Source: CAMCQY01 sp044370415
Lineage (GTDB): Bacteria; Planctomycetota; Planctomycetia; Pirellulales; UBA1268
Reading direction: 5' to 3'
DNA: 64,000 nucleotides
Assembly: GCA_044370415.1 (NCBI GenBank)
Contig: JBILVO010000004.1
Location: forward strand, 1-64,000
This document shows, one piece after another, positions 53,315 through 62,266 of the stretch. Every line of letters begins with the position of its first letter. The stretch's first letter is position 1. Below the pieces are notes generated by a model. That model ran no database searches, was not told the DNA's origin, and saw only the letters and a list, made by a program, of their open reading frames with translations. Made by a program: the position numbers and the translations under genes.

Positions 53315-54333
53315 CCGACGAGCCGTCGCCATCCGCGCCGGTCGCCCCCCCGCGCGACAGTGGCGCACGGCGCGGCGACGGCCCCCGCAACTTCCTCTCC
53401 CGGCGGGAAAACCGGCGGATCTTCTGGCTCTTCATGCCGCCCGCCATGCTCGTGATGCTCGCGCTCGGCTGGGTCGAGCGGCAGTGGTTCGGCCGACCGG
53501 CGGCACCGTCGCCGCCGCAGGTCGACACGCGGGTGGCGGCGATCCGCGGCGAGGCACCGGACGCCGAATCGGTGATGATCGAGATGGACCGGGAACAGCC
53601 GGCCACGCTGCCGGAAGAACGCGGGCTGGCCGCGTCGGCCGAGGCGCTGGCGAAGGTGCGGGACGACACGGTCTTCCGGGCCGCCGACGAGGATGCGTGG
53701 TTCCAGATCCTGACGACGCTCCGCTCGGCCGAGTCCGGCCCGCCGCCGCGGTCCGCCGCACAGGCGGTGAGCTTCGCCGAGCTCTTCGGCCAACCGACGA
53801 GCTTCCGCGGCCGGCTGGTCCGGTTTCGCGGCACGCTGCGCCGGCTCGAGAAGCTCGCAGCCCCGCCCAACCCGTACGGCTTCGCCGACTACTGGCAGGG
53901 ATGGCTGGAGCCCGAGGGCGGCCCCCCTTCGCCGATCGTGGTCTACTTCCTGCAGGTGCCTCCACGGATTCCCGAGGGCCCGTCGATCCGTGAACCGGTC
54001 GAGGTGGTGGGCTACTTCTTCAAGCGCTGGGCATACGCCGCGACCGACGCCGTGCGGCTCGCGCCGCTCGTGCTCGCCCTCGAGCCCGCCTGGCGGCAGC
54101 AGCCCGCCGGCCGACGCGGGAACGACCCGATCGGCACCGCCGCCCTGCTCACGATCGCGGCGATTGTCCTGCTCACGCTCGCGGGCATCCGGGCCGCGGG
54201 TGGCGGCCCATCCCAGCGCCGTCCTCCGGCGGAACCGCGTGACCTCGCCACCGCGCTGGCCGACGTGGAGGCCTGCTCCACGGAGGAATCGCTGCGCCGG
54301 CTTGCCGATGCGGCTCGAAACCGCGAACCTTGA
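53311..54333 (+). CDS. Cox-linked membrane protein of unknown function, OB-like
   Basis: A 340-residue protein with two TM helices (IFWLFMPPAMLVMLALGW and AALLTIAAIVLLTLAGI) enclosing an exported domain. That domain carries a beta-rich segment (FRGRLVRFRGTLRRLE... then VEVVGYFFKRWAY) resembling an OB-like fold. The same pattern recurs in the next gene, SGFAFKRYGYPLQD, so they are paralogues in part. Start GTG 53311 overlaps the upstream stop. The function is not known; position suggests oxidase or cytochrome c maturation. Confidence 0.72.
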   Translation: MTDEPSPSAPVAPPRDSGARRGDGPRNFLSRRENRRIFWLFMPPAMLVMLALGWVERQWFGRPAAPSPPQVDTRVAAIRGEAPDAESVMIEMDREQPATLPEERGLAASAEALAKVRDDTVFRAADEDAWFQILTTLRSAESGPPPRSAAQAVSFAELFGQPTSFRGRLVRFRGTLRRLEKLAAPPNPYGFADYWQGWLEPEGGPPSPIVVYFLQVPPRIPEGPSIREPVEVVGYFFKRWAYAATDAVRLAPLVLALEPAWRQQPAGRRGNDPIGTAALLTIAAIVLLTLAGIRAAGGGPSQRRPPAEPRDLATALADVEACSTEESLRRLADAARNREP

Positions 54334-54420
54334 CGAGGCGGGCGGCTGCGGCGGCACTGGCCGCGACGGCGGGCCGTCCCGCGTCGGGTGTGCTCGCGCG
54401 CCGCCACGCGTCGTCTCCGT

Positions 54421-54470
54421 CATGCCCCCGATGCTCACCATGTCCCCGATCACCATGCCCCCGATCACCC
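54421..54470. repeat. Short tandem repeat upstream of 54485
   Basis: Three copies of CATG(C/T)CCCCGAT with short linkers (from 54421, 54439 and 54454). Noncoding if the next gene starts at 54485. Confidence 0.6.
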
Positions 54471-54484
54471 AGGGAGCCAGCGCG

Positions 54485-55849
54485 ATGAACGCGGCACACC
54501 ACCCCGCACGCGACAACCGGACCGCTCTCTGCGCTCTCCTCCGCATCGCCACGGCCGTCGCCGTGCTGGCCGCGGCCGGGTCGGTCTGGGCCTCGTCGCT
54601 CGACGACTACCTCGCCACCTGGAAGATCGACCGCCAGGCTCGTGCCGTGCTGGAGGAGCCGGGGGCTTGGAGCGACGCGAAGCAGGAGGCCACGCTGCGG
54701 GTGCTGGCCCGATTGACGCGGGCGCCGGCCACGCTCGCCGAGCAGTGGGCCGGCAACGCGGTGCCGGTCGACGAGCTCGCCCCAGACGCGCGGGTGCAGG
54801 ACCGGCTGGTGCGGATCGCGGGCCGCGCCGGGTTCGTGACCGCCGTGCCGCTGCCCGCCGGGCAGGCGGAGCTTGCCGGCCGGAAGGAACTCGACGTGGT
54901 ACGGATCGTGACGGCTGCGGGCACCACCGTCGACGTAATCGCCGACCATGTTCCGCGGGCCTGGCCGCGCGGCCGGCCGATCGACGAGCCGGCGACCACC
55001 GTGGGCCTGCCGCTGGCGGAGGAGGGCGGACCGGCGTCCGCGCCCGCGACCGGCCCCCGGCTGCTGGTGGCGGCCGCACGGGTGGCCTGGCAGCCGGCCA
55101 CGCCGCTCGGCGAGCTGGGCATGGACTACGGCCTGTTCGACTCGGTCGAGGACGGCCAGAAGCTGGTCGCGGGCGACACCGAGGCGTTCTACGCGACGCT
55201 CGCAGCGGCCGGCCGTGTCGAACCGGCCGAGCCCCCGACCGGCCCGCTGGACGACGTCGTCCCGCTCATCGATCCCGGCCAGCGCTGGATCGAGTCGCAT
55301 CGTGGCGAGATGGTCACGATCGAGGGCGTGGCCCGCCGCGCGACCCGCATCGCGGTGGACGACCCCCGGCGGCGCCAGCAGCTCGGCACGGACCACTATT
55401 GGGAGCTGTTCGTCTTCGTGCCGACGCCGCTGATCAAGGTGAACGAGCGGCTGCAGCAGGACTACCCGATCGTCTGCTGCATGCGGTCGCTGCCGCCGGG
55501 CATGCCGACCGGCCAGCGGATCGGCGAGCGGGTGCGGGTGTCGGGCTTCGCCTTCAAGCGTTACGGCTATCCGCTCCAGGATCTGCGGATCACGTCGTCG
55601 CAGGGGGACGAGGTGCAGAAGGATCAGCGCCGGGAGACGGCGTTGATCATCGGCCGGCAGCCCGCCTGGCTGCCGGCGCCGAACCCGGCCAGCGCGACCA
55701 ACATGCTCGGCTGGGCCTTTCTCGGGCTCGCCGCCATCGTGGGCCTCGCGCTCGCGTTCGCCGCCTGGTCGTTCTCCCGCGACTCCCGCCGCCACGACCG
55801 GCGCACCCGCGGCGGCCTGCCCGACCGCATCGACCTGCGGGAGCCGTGA
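54485..55849 (+). CDS. Cox-linked exported protein of unknown function, OB-like repeats
   Basis: A 454-residue protein with a signal or anchor (RIATAVAVLAAAGSVWASS) and a C-terminal TM (MLGWAFLGLAAIVGLALAFAAW). It seems to hold two related beta domains: one near 95-215 (DRLVRIAGRAGFVTAVPLP...) and one near 265-385 (GEMVTIEGVARRAT ... VRVSGFAFKRYGY). The second matches the domain of the preceding gene. GGAG nine bases before ATG 54485 sets the start. A duplicated exported fold in a cox-linked pair suggests a specific but undescribed role. Confidence 0.72.
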   Translation: MNAAHHPARDNRTALCALLRIATAVAVLAAAGSVWASSLDDYLATWKIDRQARAVLEEPGAWSDAKQEATLRVLARLTRAPATLAEQWAGNAVPVDELAPDARVQDRLVRIAGRAGFVTAVPLPAGQAELAGRKELDVVRIVTAAGTTVDVIADHVPRAWPRGRPIDEPATTVGLPLAEEGGPASAPATGPRLLVAAARVAWQPATPLGELGMDYGLFDSVEDGQKLVAGDTEAFYATLAAAGRVEPAEPPTGPLDDVVPLIDPGQRWIESHRGEMVTIEGVARRATRIAVDDPRRRQQLGTDHYWELFVFVPTPLIKVNERLQQDYPIVCCMRSLPPGMPTGQRIGERVRVSGFAFKRYGYPLQDLRITSSQGDEVQKDQRRETALIIGRQPAWLPAPNPASATNMLGWAFLGLAAIVGLALAFAAWSFSRDSRRHDRRTRGGLPDRIDLREP

Positions 55850-56057
55850 GCCGGACGCCGATCATCCGCTCCCGCCCCTCGCCTCCCTCTATACATGCCG
55901 GCATTCCGGCGTTTCAGCGGCGTTTTGCCCGCGGGACTTGCCGCCGATGCGGGCGGCCGCGAAAACCTCCGGTTTCGAGCCCGGCCGCGCGACGGCCCGC
56001 CTTCCCGCGCGGCTGCGGCAGATTCCCCCCACCACGCCCACACAAGGAACAGCGATC

Positions 56058-57014
56058 ATGCGACGCGCAAAAATTTCCATCATCGGTGCCGGCAACGTCG
56101 GGGCGACGACCGCTCACTGGTGCGCCGCCGCGGAGCTCGGCGACATCGTCCTGCTCGACATCCCGGCCACCGAGGGGATGCCGGCCGGCAAGGCGCTCGA
56201 CCTGTTCCAGGCGGCGCCGATCGTCGGCTACGACGCCCGCCTGACGGGCACCACCGACTGGGCCGACACGGCCGGCAGCGACGTGGTCGTCGTCACCGCC
56301 GGCATCGCCCGCAAGCCCGGCATGAGCCGCGACGACCTGCTCTCGACAAACGCCAAGATCGTGGGCGACGTGGCGGCGAAGATCAAGGAAACCAGCCCGC
56401 AGGCCGTGGTCATCGTCGTGAGCAACCCGCTCGACGCGATGGTGCAGCGGACGTTCCAGGTGACCGGGTTCCCGCCGGCCCGCGTGCTCGGCCAGGCCGG
56501 CATCCTCGACACCGCGCGGTACCGGGCGTTCCTCGCCATGGAGCTCGACGTCAGCGTGGAGGACATCTCGGCGATGCTGCTCGGCGGGCACGGTGACACG
56601 ATGGTGCCGGTGCCCAGCTGCACGAGCGTCGGCGGCATCCCGGTCACGCAGCTCGTCCCCCAGGAGCGTCTCGACGCCATCGTCACCCGCGCCCGCAACG
56701 GCGGCGCCGAGATCGTCGGACTCCTGAAGACGGGCAGTGCCTACTACGCCCCAGCCGCCGCCACGACCCAGATGGTCGAGGCGGTCGTGAAGGACAAGAA
56801 GCGGCTCGTGCCGTGCGCCGCCTACTGCGGCAAGGAATACGGCGTGGGGGGGTACTTCGTCGGCGTGCCGGTGGTGCTCGGCAGTGGCGGCGTGGAGCGG
56901 ATCATCGAGTTGAAGCTGCTCCCCGACGAGCGGGCTGCGCTCGATAAGAGCATCGCGGCTGTGAAGGAGCTCGTCGCCGCGATGGACCGCCTCACCGGCC
57001 ACCGCCAGGCCTGA
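56058..57014 (+). CDS. mdh: Malate dehydrogenase
   Basis: A 318-residue NAD-dependent enzyme of the TCA cycle. The dinucleotide motif is GAGNVGATTA, followed by the cofactor-selecting Asp in LLDIPATEG. The catalytic region is GQAGILDTARYRAFLA and GGHGDTMVP, with active-site Arg residues in RKPGMSRDDLL. The length fits the LDH-like MDH type (about 310). Start ATG 56058 with AAGGA upstream. Monocistronic by spacing. Confidence 0.95.
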   Translation: MRRAKISIIGAGNVGATTAHWCAAAELGDIVLLDIPATEGMPAGKALDLFQAAPIVGYDARLTGTTDWADTAGSDVVVVTAGIARKPGMSRDDLLSTNAKIVGDVAAKIKETSPQAVVIVVSNPLDAMVQRTFQVTGFPPARVLGQAGILDTARYRAFLAMELDVSVEDISAMLLGGHGDTMVPVPSCTSVGGIPVTQLVPQERLDAIVTRARNGGAEIVGLLKTGSAYYAPAAATTQMVEAVVKDKKRLVPCAAYCGKEYGVGGYFVGVPVVLGSGGVERIIELKLLPDERAALDKSIAAVKELVAAMDRLTGHRQA

Positions 57015-57432
57015 GCGACGCAGGCCTCACAGGCCGTGGATACATTCATTCGCCGCTGGAGGCGGCGGCAGCGAGCGCCGAAAAACATCGGCTTCTTCGC
57101 CGCTCGCTCTCGTGGAGAAAGGCCAGGGAGGGCTTTTCCCACAGCCAGCTGAGCAGCGCATCTGCGACACGTACGGCCGACCGATGCGGCCGCGTTCCGC
57201 CCGAGTCGCTTCGTGGTCAACAGGGCGCCTCTTCCATGCCGCCGCGACGGCACGGGCCCGCTTGCGCCGATTGCCCGTCTTACCCCGCCTCTCCCGGGGC
57301 TTCTCCGCGTGATCCTGCCGTTGCCGCCCCTGGGAGGTTCCGTTACAAACCCCGGGCCTGAAACGGCCTGTTCGTCCCGGTTTTTCGCCGCGAACACGTG
57401 CCGGAGCACGAGGCCCAGCCCAGAGGTGTCCG
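57015..57432. other. Intergenic region mdh / hydrolase
   Basis: About 420 bases without a convincing gene. An inverted repeat AGCGAGCG (57070-57077) with CGCTCGCT (57101-57108) forms a large hairpin about 55 bases after mdh, which may end its transcript (no long T-run). The rest probably holds the promoter for the flagellar-linked operon; no clear -35/-10 seen. Confidence 0.45.
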
Positions 57433-58194
57433 ATGAGCAGCCGCCTTCCGGAACGGAAACAGGATCATCGGAAACAGGATCTTCGGGCCTCGGGCGGCCG
57501 CCGCCGTGCGGCTGGGCGACGGCCGGCCGTCGCCACCGTGGCCGGGTCATCCGCCTGGCTCGGGGACGACCGCCTCTTCACGCCGCTGGCGTACGAGCCC
57601 GGCTACGACTACCCGCTGCTGGTCTGGCTGCCCGGGCAGGCGGAGGAGGAGCCGGCCAAGCGATTCGATCTGGCCCGCACGATGACGCGGGTGAGCCTCC
57701 GCAATTTCGTCGCGATCCAGCCGCTGCCCGCGGCGGATGATCCGGCGACGCTCGGCTGGGACGACCTGGTCTTCCGCTCGATCGACCGCGTCCGCGAACG
57801 GCTCTCGATCCATCGCCGACGCGTCTTCCTCGTGGGCCGTGGTTCGGGCGGCACCGAGGCGTTTCGCATCGCCTGCCGGCATCCCGACGCCTTCGCCGGT
57901 GTCGTGTCGATCGGCGGGCCGTTTCCTCTCGACGAGGGGCTGTTCGCACGGATCGCCGAGGTGCGACGCCTCCCGATGCTGCTCTGCTGCCGACAGGGCG
58001 GTGCCGACGACGTCCGCGCCGCGCACGTGGACCGCACCCTGCGGCTCTTCCACGCCGCCGGCGCGTCGCTCGCCATGCGGATCTATCCCGGCCGCAACGA
58101 CCTGGCCCGTGGAGTCCTGGCCGACGTGAACCGCTGGGTCATGGACGAAGTCTGCGGCAGTCCGGCCAACGTCCACTCGCTCTCCGCCTCGTGA
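57433..58194 (+). CDS. Small alpha/beta hydrolase, esterase-like
   Basis: A 253-residue protein with the alpha/beta-hydrolase outline: YPLLVWLPGQ (first strand and oxyanion region), nucleophile motif GRGSGGTEA near residue 138, and a possible histidine late in the protein. There is no signal peptide, so it is probably cytoplasmic. It overlaps the next gene (GTGA), which precedes the flagellar genes, so a role in that regulon is possible. Substrate unknown. Confidence 0.7.
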   Translation: MSSRLPERKQDHRKQDLRASGGRRRAAGRRPAVATVAGSSAWLGDDRLFTPLAYEPGYDYPLLVWLPGQAEEEPAKRFDLARTMTRVSLRNFVAIQPLPAADDPATLGWDDLVFRSIDRVRERLSIHRRRVFLVGRGSGGTEAFRIACRHPDAFAGVVSIGGPFPLDEGLFARIAEVRRLPMLLCCRQGGADDVRAAHVDRTLRLFHAAGASLAMRIYPGRNDLARGVLADVNRWVMDEVCGSPANVHSLSAS

Positions 58195-58733
58195 CAGGCA
58201 ACACGACGATGTCGCTCCCCTCCCGTTCCCGCCACCTGGTTCCCGACGGCGCGTCGCTCCGCGACCTGCTCGCGTCGATCGTCGCCGACTGCTGCCGCTC
58301 CGCCCGGGAGCGGGGCCTGCCCGCCGTCGCCGTGACGCTCGATGCGCCCGGAGGGCAGCTCGTCCCGGCCGCGGCCACACCGCTTCGCCGCCTCCTCGAA
58401 TCGCTGCTGCGCCGGGCCGTCGAGTCGGCCGCGGGAGCCGAGCGTGAGGGGGATGCCCCGCTGATGCGCGAAGTGCTTGTGACAAGCGTCGACATGGACG
58501 ATTGCATCGAGATCGAGGTCGCCGATTCCGGGGCCGGACTCCCGCGGGAGGTCCGCGCGTGGCTCGCCGGCCAAGGCGACGAGACGCCCGCCGGGGCGGG
58601 GCTGGCGCTGGCTGCGGTGCGGGCGGCGGCCGATCGGATCGGCGGCACGGTCTGCGCCGTCGATTGCCCCGAGGGAGGCGTGGCCGTCACGCTCCGCCTG
58701 CCGCGTCGTCAGGCACAGCGGCTGGCCGCCTGA
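58191..58733 (+). CDS. GHKL ATPase-domain protein, N-box degenerate
   Basis: A 180-residue stand-alone histidine-kinase-like ATPase domain. The D-x-G-x-G box is present (VADSGAGLP), as is the glycine-rich lid (AGAGLALAAVRAAADRIGG). The N-box Asn that coordinates Mg is missing: the segment reads LLRRAVESA. No dimerization/phosphoacceptor domain is seen. It may act as an anti-sigma or switch-like partner. Start GTG 58191 (coupled) or ATG 58209. Lies 90 bases before the FliF gene. Confidence 0.7.
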   Translation: MTGNTTMSLPSRSRHLVPDGASLRDLLASIVADCCRSARERGLPAVAVTLDAPGGQLVPAAATPLRRLLESLLRRAVESAAGAEREGDAPLMREVLVTSVDMDDCIEIEVADSGAGLPREVRAWLAGQGDETPAGAGLALAAVRAAADRIGGTVCAVDCPEGGVAVTLRLPRRQAQRLAA

Positions 58734-58823
58734 CCCGCCCGAGCACCACCGCGGTCCGACACACCACGAGGACGTCGCCGCACAACCGGTCTTTTCACGG
58801 CCGCACGTCACGAAGGGCAGTGC

Positions 58824-61019
58824 ATGGACGCACAGCTGGGTTCATCGTCGATTCGCCATCACACCCTGCCGCTCGCGCCGGCGCAGGTGATCGCGCTGGG
58901 CCTCGTCGCAGCGTCGATCGGCTGGGCCGTGTGGCTGCTGCGCGACAGGCCGGCCAGCGAGGAGGTCGAGCTGCTCGCCGGGATGGTGCTGCCGTCGTCG
59001 GAGATGGCCATCATGGAGGCCGCCTTCGACCGGGCACAGCTCGGCGACCACCGCACCGAGGGCGGCCGGGTGTGGGTGCCGCGTAGCCGGCAGAGCGCCT
59101 ACATGCGGGCGTTGGTCGATGCCGAGGCGTTGCCGCGCGAGTTCGGCGGCAGCCTCCGCCGCGCCCTCGAGAAGAACAGTCCGTGGCAGAGCAGGGCGGT
59201 GCAGGACGAGCTGCTGCGGGTGGCGACCCAGGAGGAGCTGTCGCTGGTGATCTGTTCGATGCCCGGCATCGAGCGGGCGGCCGTGCTCTACGACACGGAG
59301 AGCCGCGGCGGGTTTGACGGCACCGGCCACGGTCAGCCCGCCAAGACGGCGAGCGTGAACGTGCGCACCCAGCCCGACACCGAGCTCGATCCGGCGCGGG
59401 TGCAGGCGATCCGCGTGCTGGTGAGCTCGTCGATCGCGGGGCTGACGCCCGAGCGGGTCGCGGTCACGGACCTGCGCAGCGGCCGCGTCCACGCGGGACC
59501 GCTCGACGCCGACGCCGACCGTGAGTCGGCCGCGGCGGCGGCCGATCCGGCGCTGGCCCGCCGGATCGCCCACGAGCGGCACCTGGCCGCGAAGGTGCGG
59601 CAGGCGATCTCCTTCATCAAGGGGGCCGCCGTCGACGTCACCGTGGAGTTCGCCGGGCCCGAGAGCGATGCGGCGCCGGTGCCGCCCGCACCGGCCGTGG
59701 TCGACGTCCGCGGCGCCGTGCCGCTCCAGAGGGCCGCCGACGCCAACGCCCCCGCCGAGATCCAGCCGGCGGCGCCGGTGGCAGCAGTGCCGCCGCCCGC
59801 GGCCGCTCCGCGGGCGACCCCGGAGCCGCCCGATGCGGCCCCGAACGCCATCTTCGTCTCGATCGCCGTGCCCGAGAGCTACTTCCAGGCCGCTTGCCGC
59901 GCCGCCGCCGAACGGGCGGGGCAGCCGCTGCTCCAGCCGCTCGCCATCGAGACCCAGGAGACCGAACGGATCCGTCAGCACGTACTCGCGCTGCTGCCGG
60001 CGACCCGCGATCCCGCCCGCCGCCGCGTCGTCGTCACCGGGTTTCCGATCGGGGGGCCGCTCGCCGGCCGTCGCGACCAGCCATCGCGTGCCGCCAGCTC
60101 CGCCGTCGACGGCGGCAGCCGCGACAAGGCGTCGCCGGCGAGCCTCGAAGAGGTCGTCGCGCTGGTCGCCGCCGGCCGCTTCGACGAGGTGCCGCGGCAG
60201 ATCTGGCTGGCGACCATGAGCGTGAGCGTCGGCCTGCTGGCGGCCCTGCTGTGGATGCTCGGCGGGCGCGCCGACTCCTCCGGAGACAGCGGGATGCACG
60301 CCCGTCGTGCCCCGCCGCGGATCGACTGGTCGGCGGCGGGCGATCCGCACGAAGAAGGACATGCGACGCAGGAACGCCCCGGCATCGCGCGGGCAGCGAC
60401 TCTGCTCCTCTGCCTGACTCTCTCGGCCGGCACCGTGCGGGCTGCCGGCGCCGACCCGGTGCCGCCGTCGCCGGAGTCGGTCCTGCCCGAGCCGGACGCA
60501 GCCCCGCAGTCCGAGCCGACCGCCCGCGGCGCGGAGTCCGCGACGCCGCGATCGGTGGCGCACCGCCATGCGGGGCCGGCCCCCCAGGTGCTGCCGGCCT
60601 TGCCGCTCGACGGATCAAGGGGCTCCGCGGGAGACGATCCCGTCGCCGCTTCCCCGCGGATCGGCGACTGGAAACTGCTCGCCGTGATCGTCGCCGCCTT
60701 TGCCGCGGTCGGCGTCGCCTCGCGGCTGTCGCGGCGCAAGACGGCGACACTGCCGCCCGACGTGTTCGAAGTGCTCGGGACGGCACCACTCGCCGGACAG
60801 CACGCGGTGCGGATCGTGCGGTTCGGCCCCAAGACGCTCCTCATCGGCGTGTCCACGGGCGGCTGCCAGACCCTCGCCGAGATCTCGGATCCGCAGGCCA
60901 CGGCCTGCATCGCCGCAGCCTGCCGCGGCAGTCATCCGCCCCTGCGGGCCGCCGCGCGGAGCGATCAACGGCCCGCACCGCCGCCGGCGACGCCGCGGAC
61001 CGGCCGGGAGGCCGCATGA
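58824..61019 (+). CDS. fliF: Flagellar MS-ring FliF fused to export protein FliO
   Basis: A 731-residue protein. FliF part (about 1-485): TM1 (APAQVIALGLVAASIGWAVW), ring domain (MAIMEAAFDRAQLGDHR, VWVPRSRQSAYMRAL, ERAAVLYDTESR) and TM2 (IWLATMSVSVGLLAALLWML). A second hydrophobic segment follows near 520-540 (AATLLLCLTLSAG), then a Pro-rich stretch, a TM (WKLLAVIVAAFAAVGVA) and a FliO domain (LPPDVFEVLGTAPLAGQHAV...). The topology works for one chain. An out-of-frame ATG at 60361 with a GAAGAAGGA ribosome site could be the relic of a separate fliO start. The MS-ring is the flagellar base; FliO helps assemble FliP. Confidence 0.82.
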   Translation: MDAQLGSSSIRHHTLPLAPAQVIALGLVAASIGWAVWLLRDRPASEEVELLAGMVLPSSEMAIMEAAFDRAQLGDHRTEGGRVWVPRSRQSAYMRALVDAEALPREFGGSLRRALEKNSPWQSRAVQDELLRVATQEELSLVICSMPGIERAAVLYDTESRGGFDGTGHGQPAKTASVNVRTQPDTELDPARVQAIRVLVSSSIAGLTPERVAVTDLRSGRVHAGPLDADADRESAAAAADPALARRIAHERHLAAKVRQAISFIKGAAVDVTVEFAGPESDAAPVPPAPAVVDVRGAVPLQRAADANAPAEIQPAAPVAAVPPPAAAPRATPEPPDAAPNAIFVSIAVPESYFQAACRAAAERAGQPLLQPLAIETQETERIRQHVLALLPATRDPARRRVVVTGFPIGGPLAGRRDQPSRAASSAVDGGSRDKASPASLEEVVALVAAGRFDEVPRQIWLATMSVSVGLLAALLWMLGGRADSSGDSGMHARRAPPRIDWSAAGDPHEEGHATQERPGIARAATLLLCLTLSAGTVRAAGADPVPPSPESVLPEPDAAPQSEPTARGAESATPRSVAHRHAGPAPQVLPALPLDGSRGSAGDDPVAASPRIGDWKLLAVIVAAFAAVGVASRLSRRKTATLPPDVFEVLGTAPLAGQHAVRIVRFGPKTLLIGVSTGGCQTLAEISDPQATACIAAACRGSHPPLRAAARSDQRPAPPPATPRTGREAA

Positions 61020-61915
61020 GGCGGGCCATGCGGCTCGGCGTCGTCCGCGCGACCGCGGCCGCACTGCTGGCGGCATGCGTCCTGGCATCGGCCTGCGCGG
61101 AGGAGCCGGCCGCGACGGCGGTGGAGCCGGCGTCGCTCCGCCTGATCCCGGCGACGGGCGAGCCCGCGGTCGCGGGGACGGCCGCGCCGCAGCCCGCGCG
61201 TCCGCAGGGTGAGGCAGGAGAAGCCGCGGCACTGGCGGTGCGGCTGCTCGGCACCCGCTCGCTCGACACGCTCCTCCCGGCGCTGCTGATGTTCGGCGTG
61301 GCGAGCCTGGCGCCCGCCGTGCTCCTGATGACCACGTGCTTCGTGCGGATCTCGATCGTGCTGGCGCTCGTCCGCCAGGGTCTCGGCACGGCGCAGCTGC
61401 CGTCGAACCAGATCCTCACGTCGCTGGCCCTCTTCCTCTCGGCGCTGGTCATGTGGCCGGTCTGGACCGCCGCCTACCGCGACGGCATCGAGCCCTACCA
61501 GCAGGGCAGGATCGAACTGGCCGCGGCATACGACCGGGGGAGCCTGCCGGTGCGCCGCTGGATGGCGGCGCAGATCGAGCAAGCGGGCAACCGAGACACG
61601 ATGCTCTTCTTCCTCGCGCGGCATCCCTCGGCGCCCACCCGCGTGGCGACCTACGACGACGTGCCGGTCGAGACGCTGCTGCCCGCGTTCCTCGTGAGCG
61701 AGCTGAAGACCTCCTTCGCCATCGGCTTCCGGATCCTGCTGCCGTTCCTGGTGCTCGACGTGCTCGTGGCGACGCTCGTGGTGTCGACCGGGCTGGTCAT
61801 GCTGCCGCCGACACTGGTGTCGCTGCCGCTGAAGCTGCTGGTGTTCGTGGCCGCGGACGGCTGGTCTCTGGTGGTGCGGTCGCTGCTCGACGGGATGCGG
61901 CAGGCGACCTCGTGA
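61016..61915 (+). CDS. fliP: Flagellar export gate protein FliP
   Basis: A 299-residue core export-gate subunit. After a cleavable-looking signal peptide (ATAAALLAACVLASAC) come the usual FliP segments: TCFVRISIVLALVRQGLGT, PSNQILTSLALFLSALVM, LLPAFLVSELKTSFAIGF and ATLVVSTGLVMLPPTLVS. It overlaps the FliF-FliO gene by four bases (ATGA), fitting the FliO-FliP partnership. The start at 61016 discards a long out-of-family frame. Confidence 0.94.
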   Translation: MRRAMRLGVVRATAAALLAACVLASACAEEPAATAVEPASLRLIPATGEPAVAGTAAPQPARPQGEAGEAAALAVRLLGTRSLDTLLPALLMFGVASLAPAVLLMTTCFVRISIVLALVRQGLGTAQLPSNQILTSLALFLSALVMWPVWTAAYRDGIEPYQQGRIELAAAYDRGSLPVRRWMAAQIEQAGNRDTMLFFLARHPSAPTRVATYDDVPVETLLPAFLVSELKTSFAIGFRILLPFLVLDVLVATLVVSTGLVMLPPTLVSLPLKLLVFVAADGWSLVVRSLLDGMRQATS

Positions 61916-61946
61916 CCCCGCGACACCCCCGGCCCGGGAGGGTCCG

Positions 61947-62198
61947 ATGAACGACGGCGAACTCGTGGAACTCGTCAGGCAGGCGATCCTGTCGGGCCTG
62001 ATCGTGATCGCGCCGGTGCTCTGCGCGGGCTTCGCGGTGGCCACGGTCGTCGGACTCGTCCAGGCGGCGACCGGCGTCCACGAACCGCTCGTCGGCTTCG
62101 TGCCGCGGCTGGTGGCCATGGCCGCCACGCTCCTGATCACGATGCCCTGGATGGTCGAGCGGCTCGCCGACATGTTCCGCACCGCGGCGGGGCCGTGA
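61947..62198 (+). CDS. fliQ: Flagellar export protein FliQ
   Basis: An 83-residue protein with two TM helices (GLIVIAPVLCAGFAVATVVG and FVPRLVAMAATLLITMPWM), matching FliQ in length and pattern. Part of the FliPQR gate. GGGAGGG lies just upstream of ATG 61947. Located 31 bases after fliP. Confidence 0.92.
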   Translation: MNDGELVELVRQAILSGLIVIAPVLCAGFAVATVVGLVQAATGVHEPLVGFVPRLVAMAATLLITMPWMVERLADMFRTAAGP

Positions 62199-62266
62199 TC
62201 GCGCCCGCTCGACGCCTGTCGTCGTATCGATCCACCGAGAGGAGCGGCTGAGCCGCAGCGCCCGTC

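Noticed and set aside
60361..60417. Separate fliO gene starting at ATG 60361
   Set aside because: Good ribosome site, but the frame stops after 18 codons. The FliO domain is read in frame with FliF instead. Kept as a caveat in the fusion finding.
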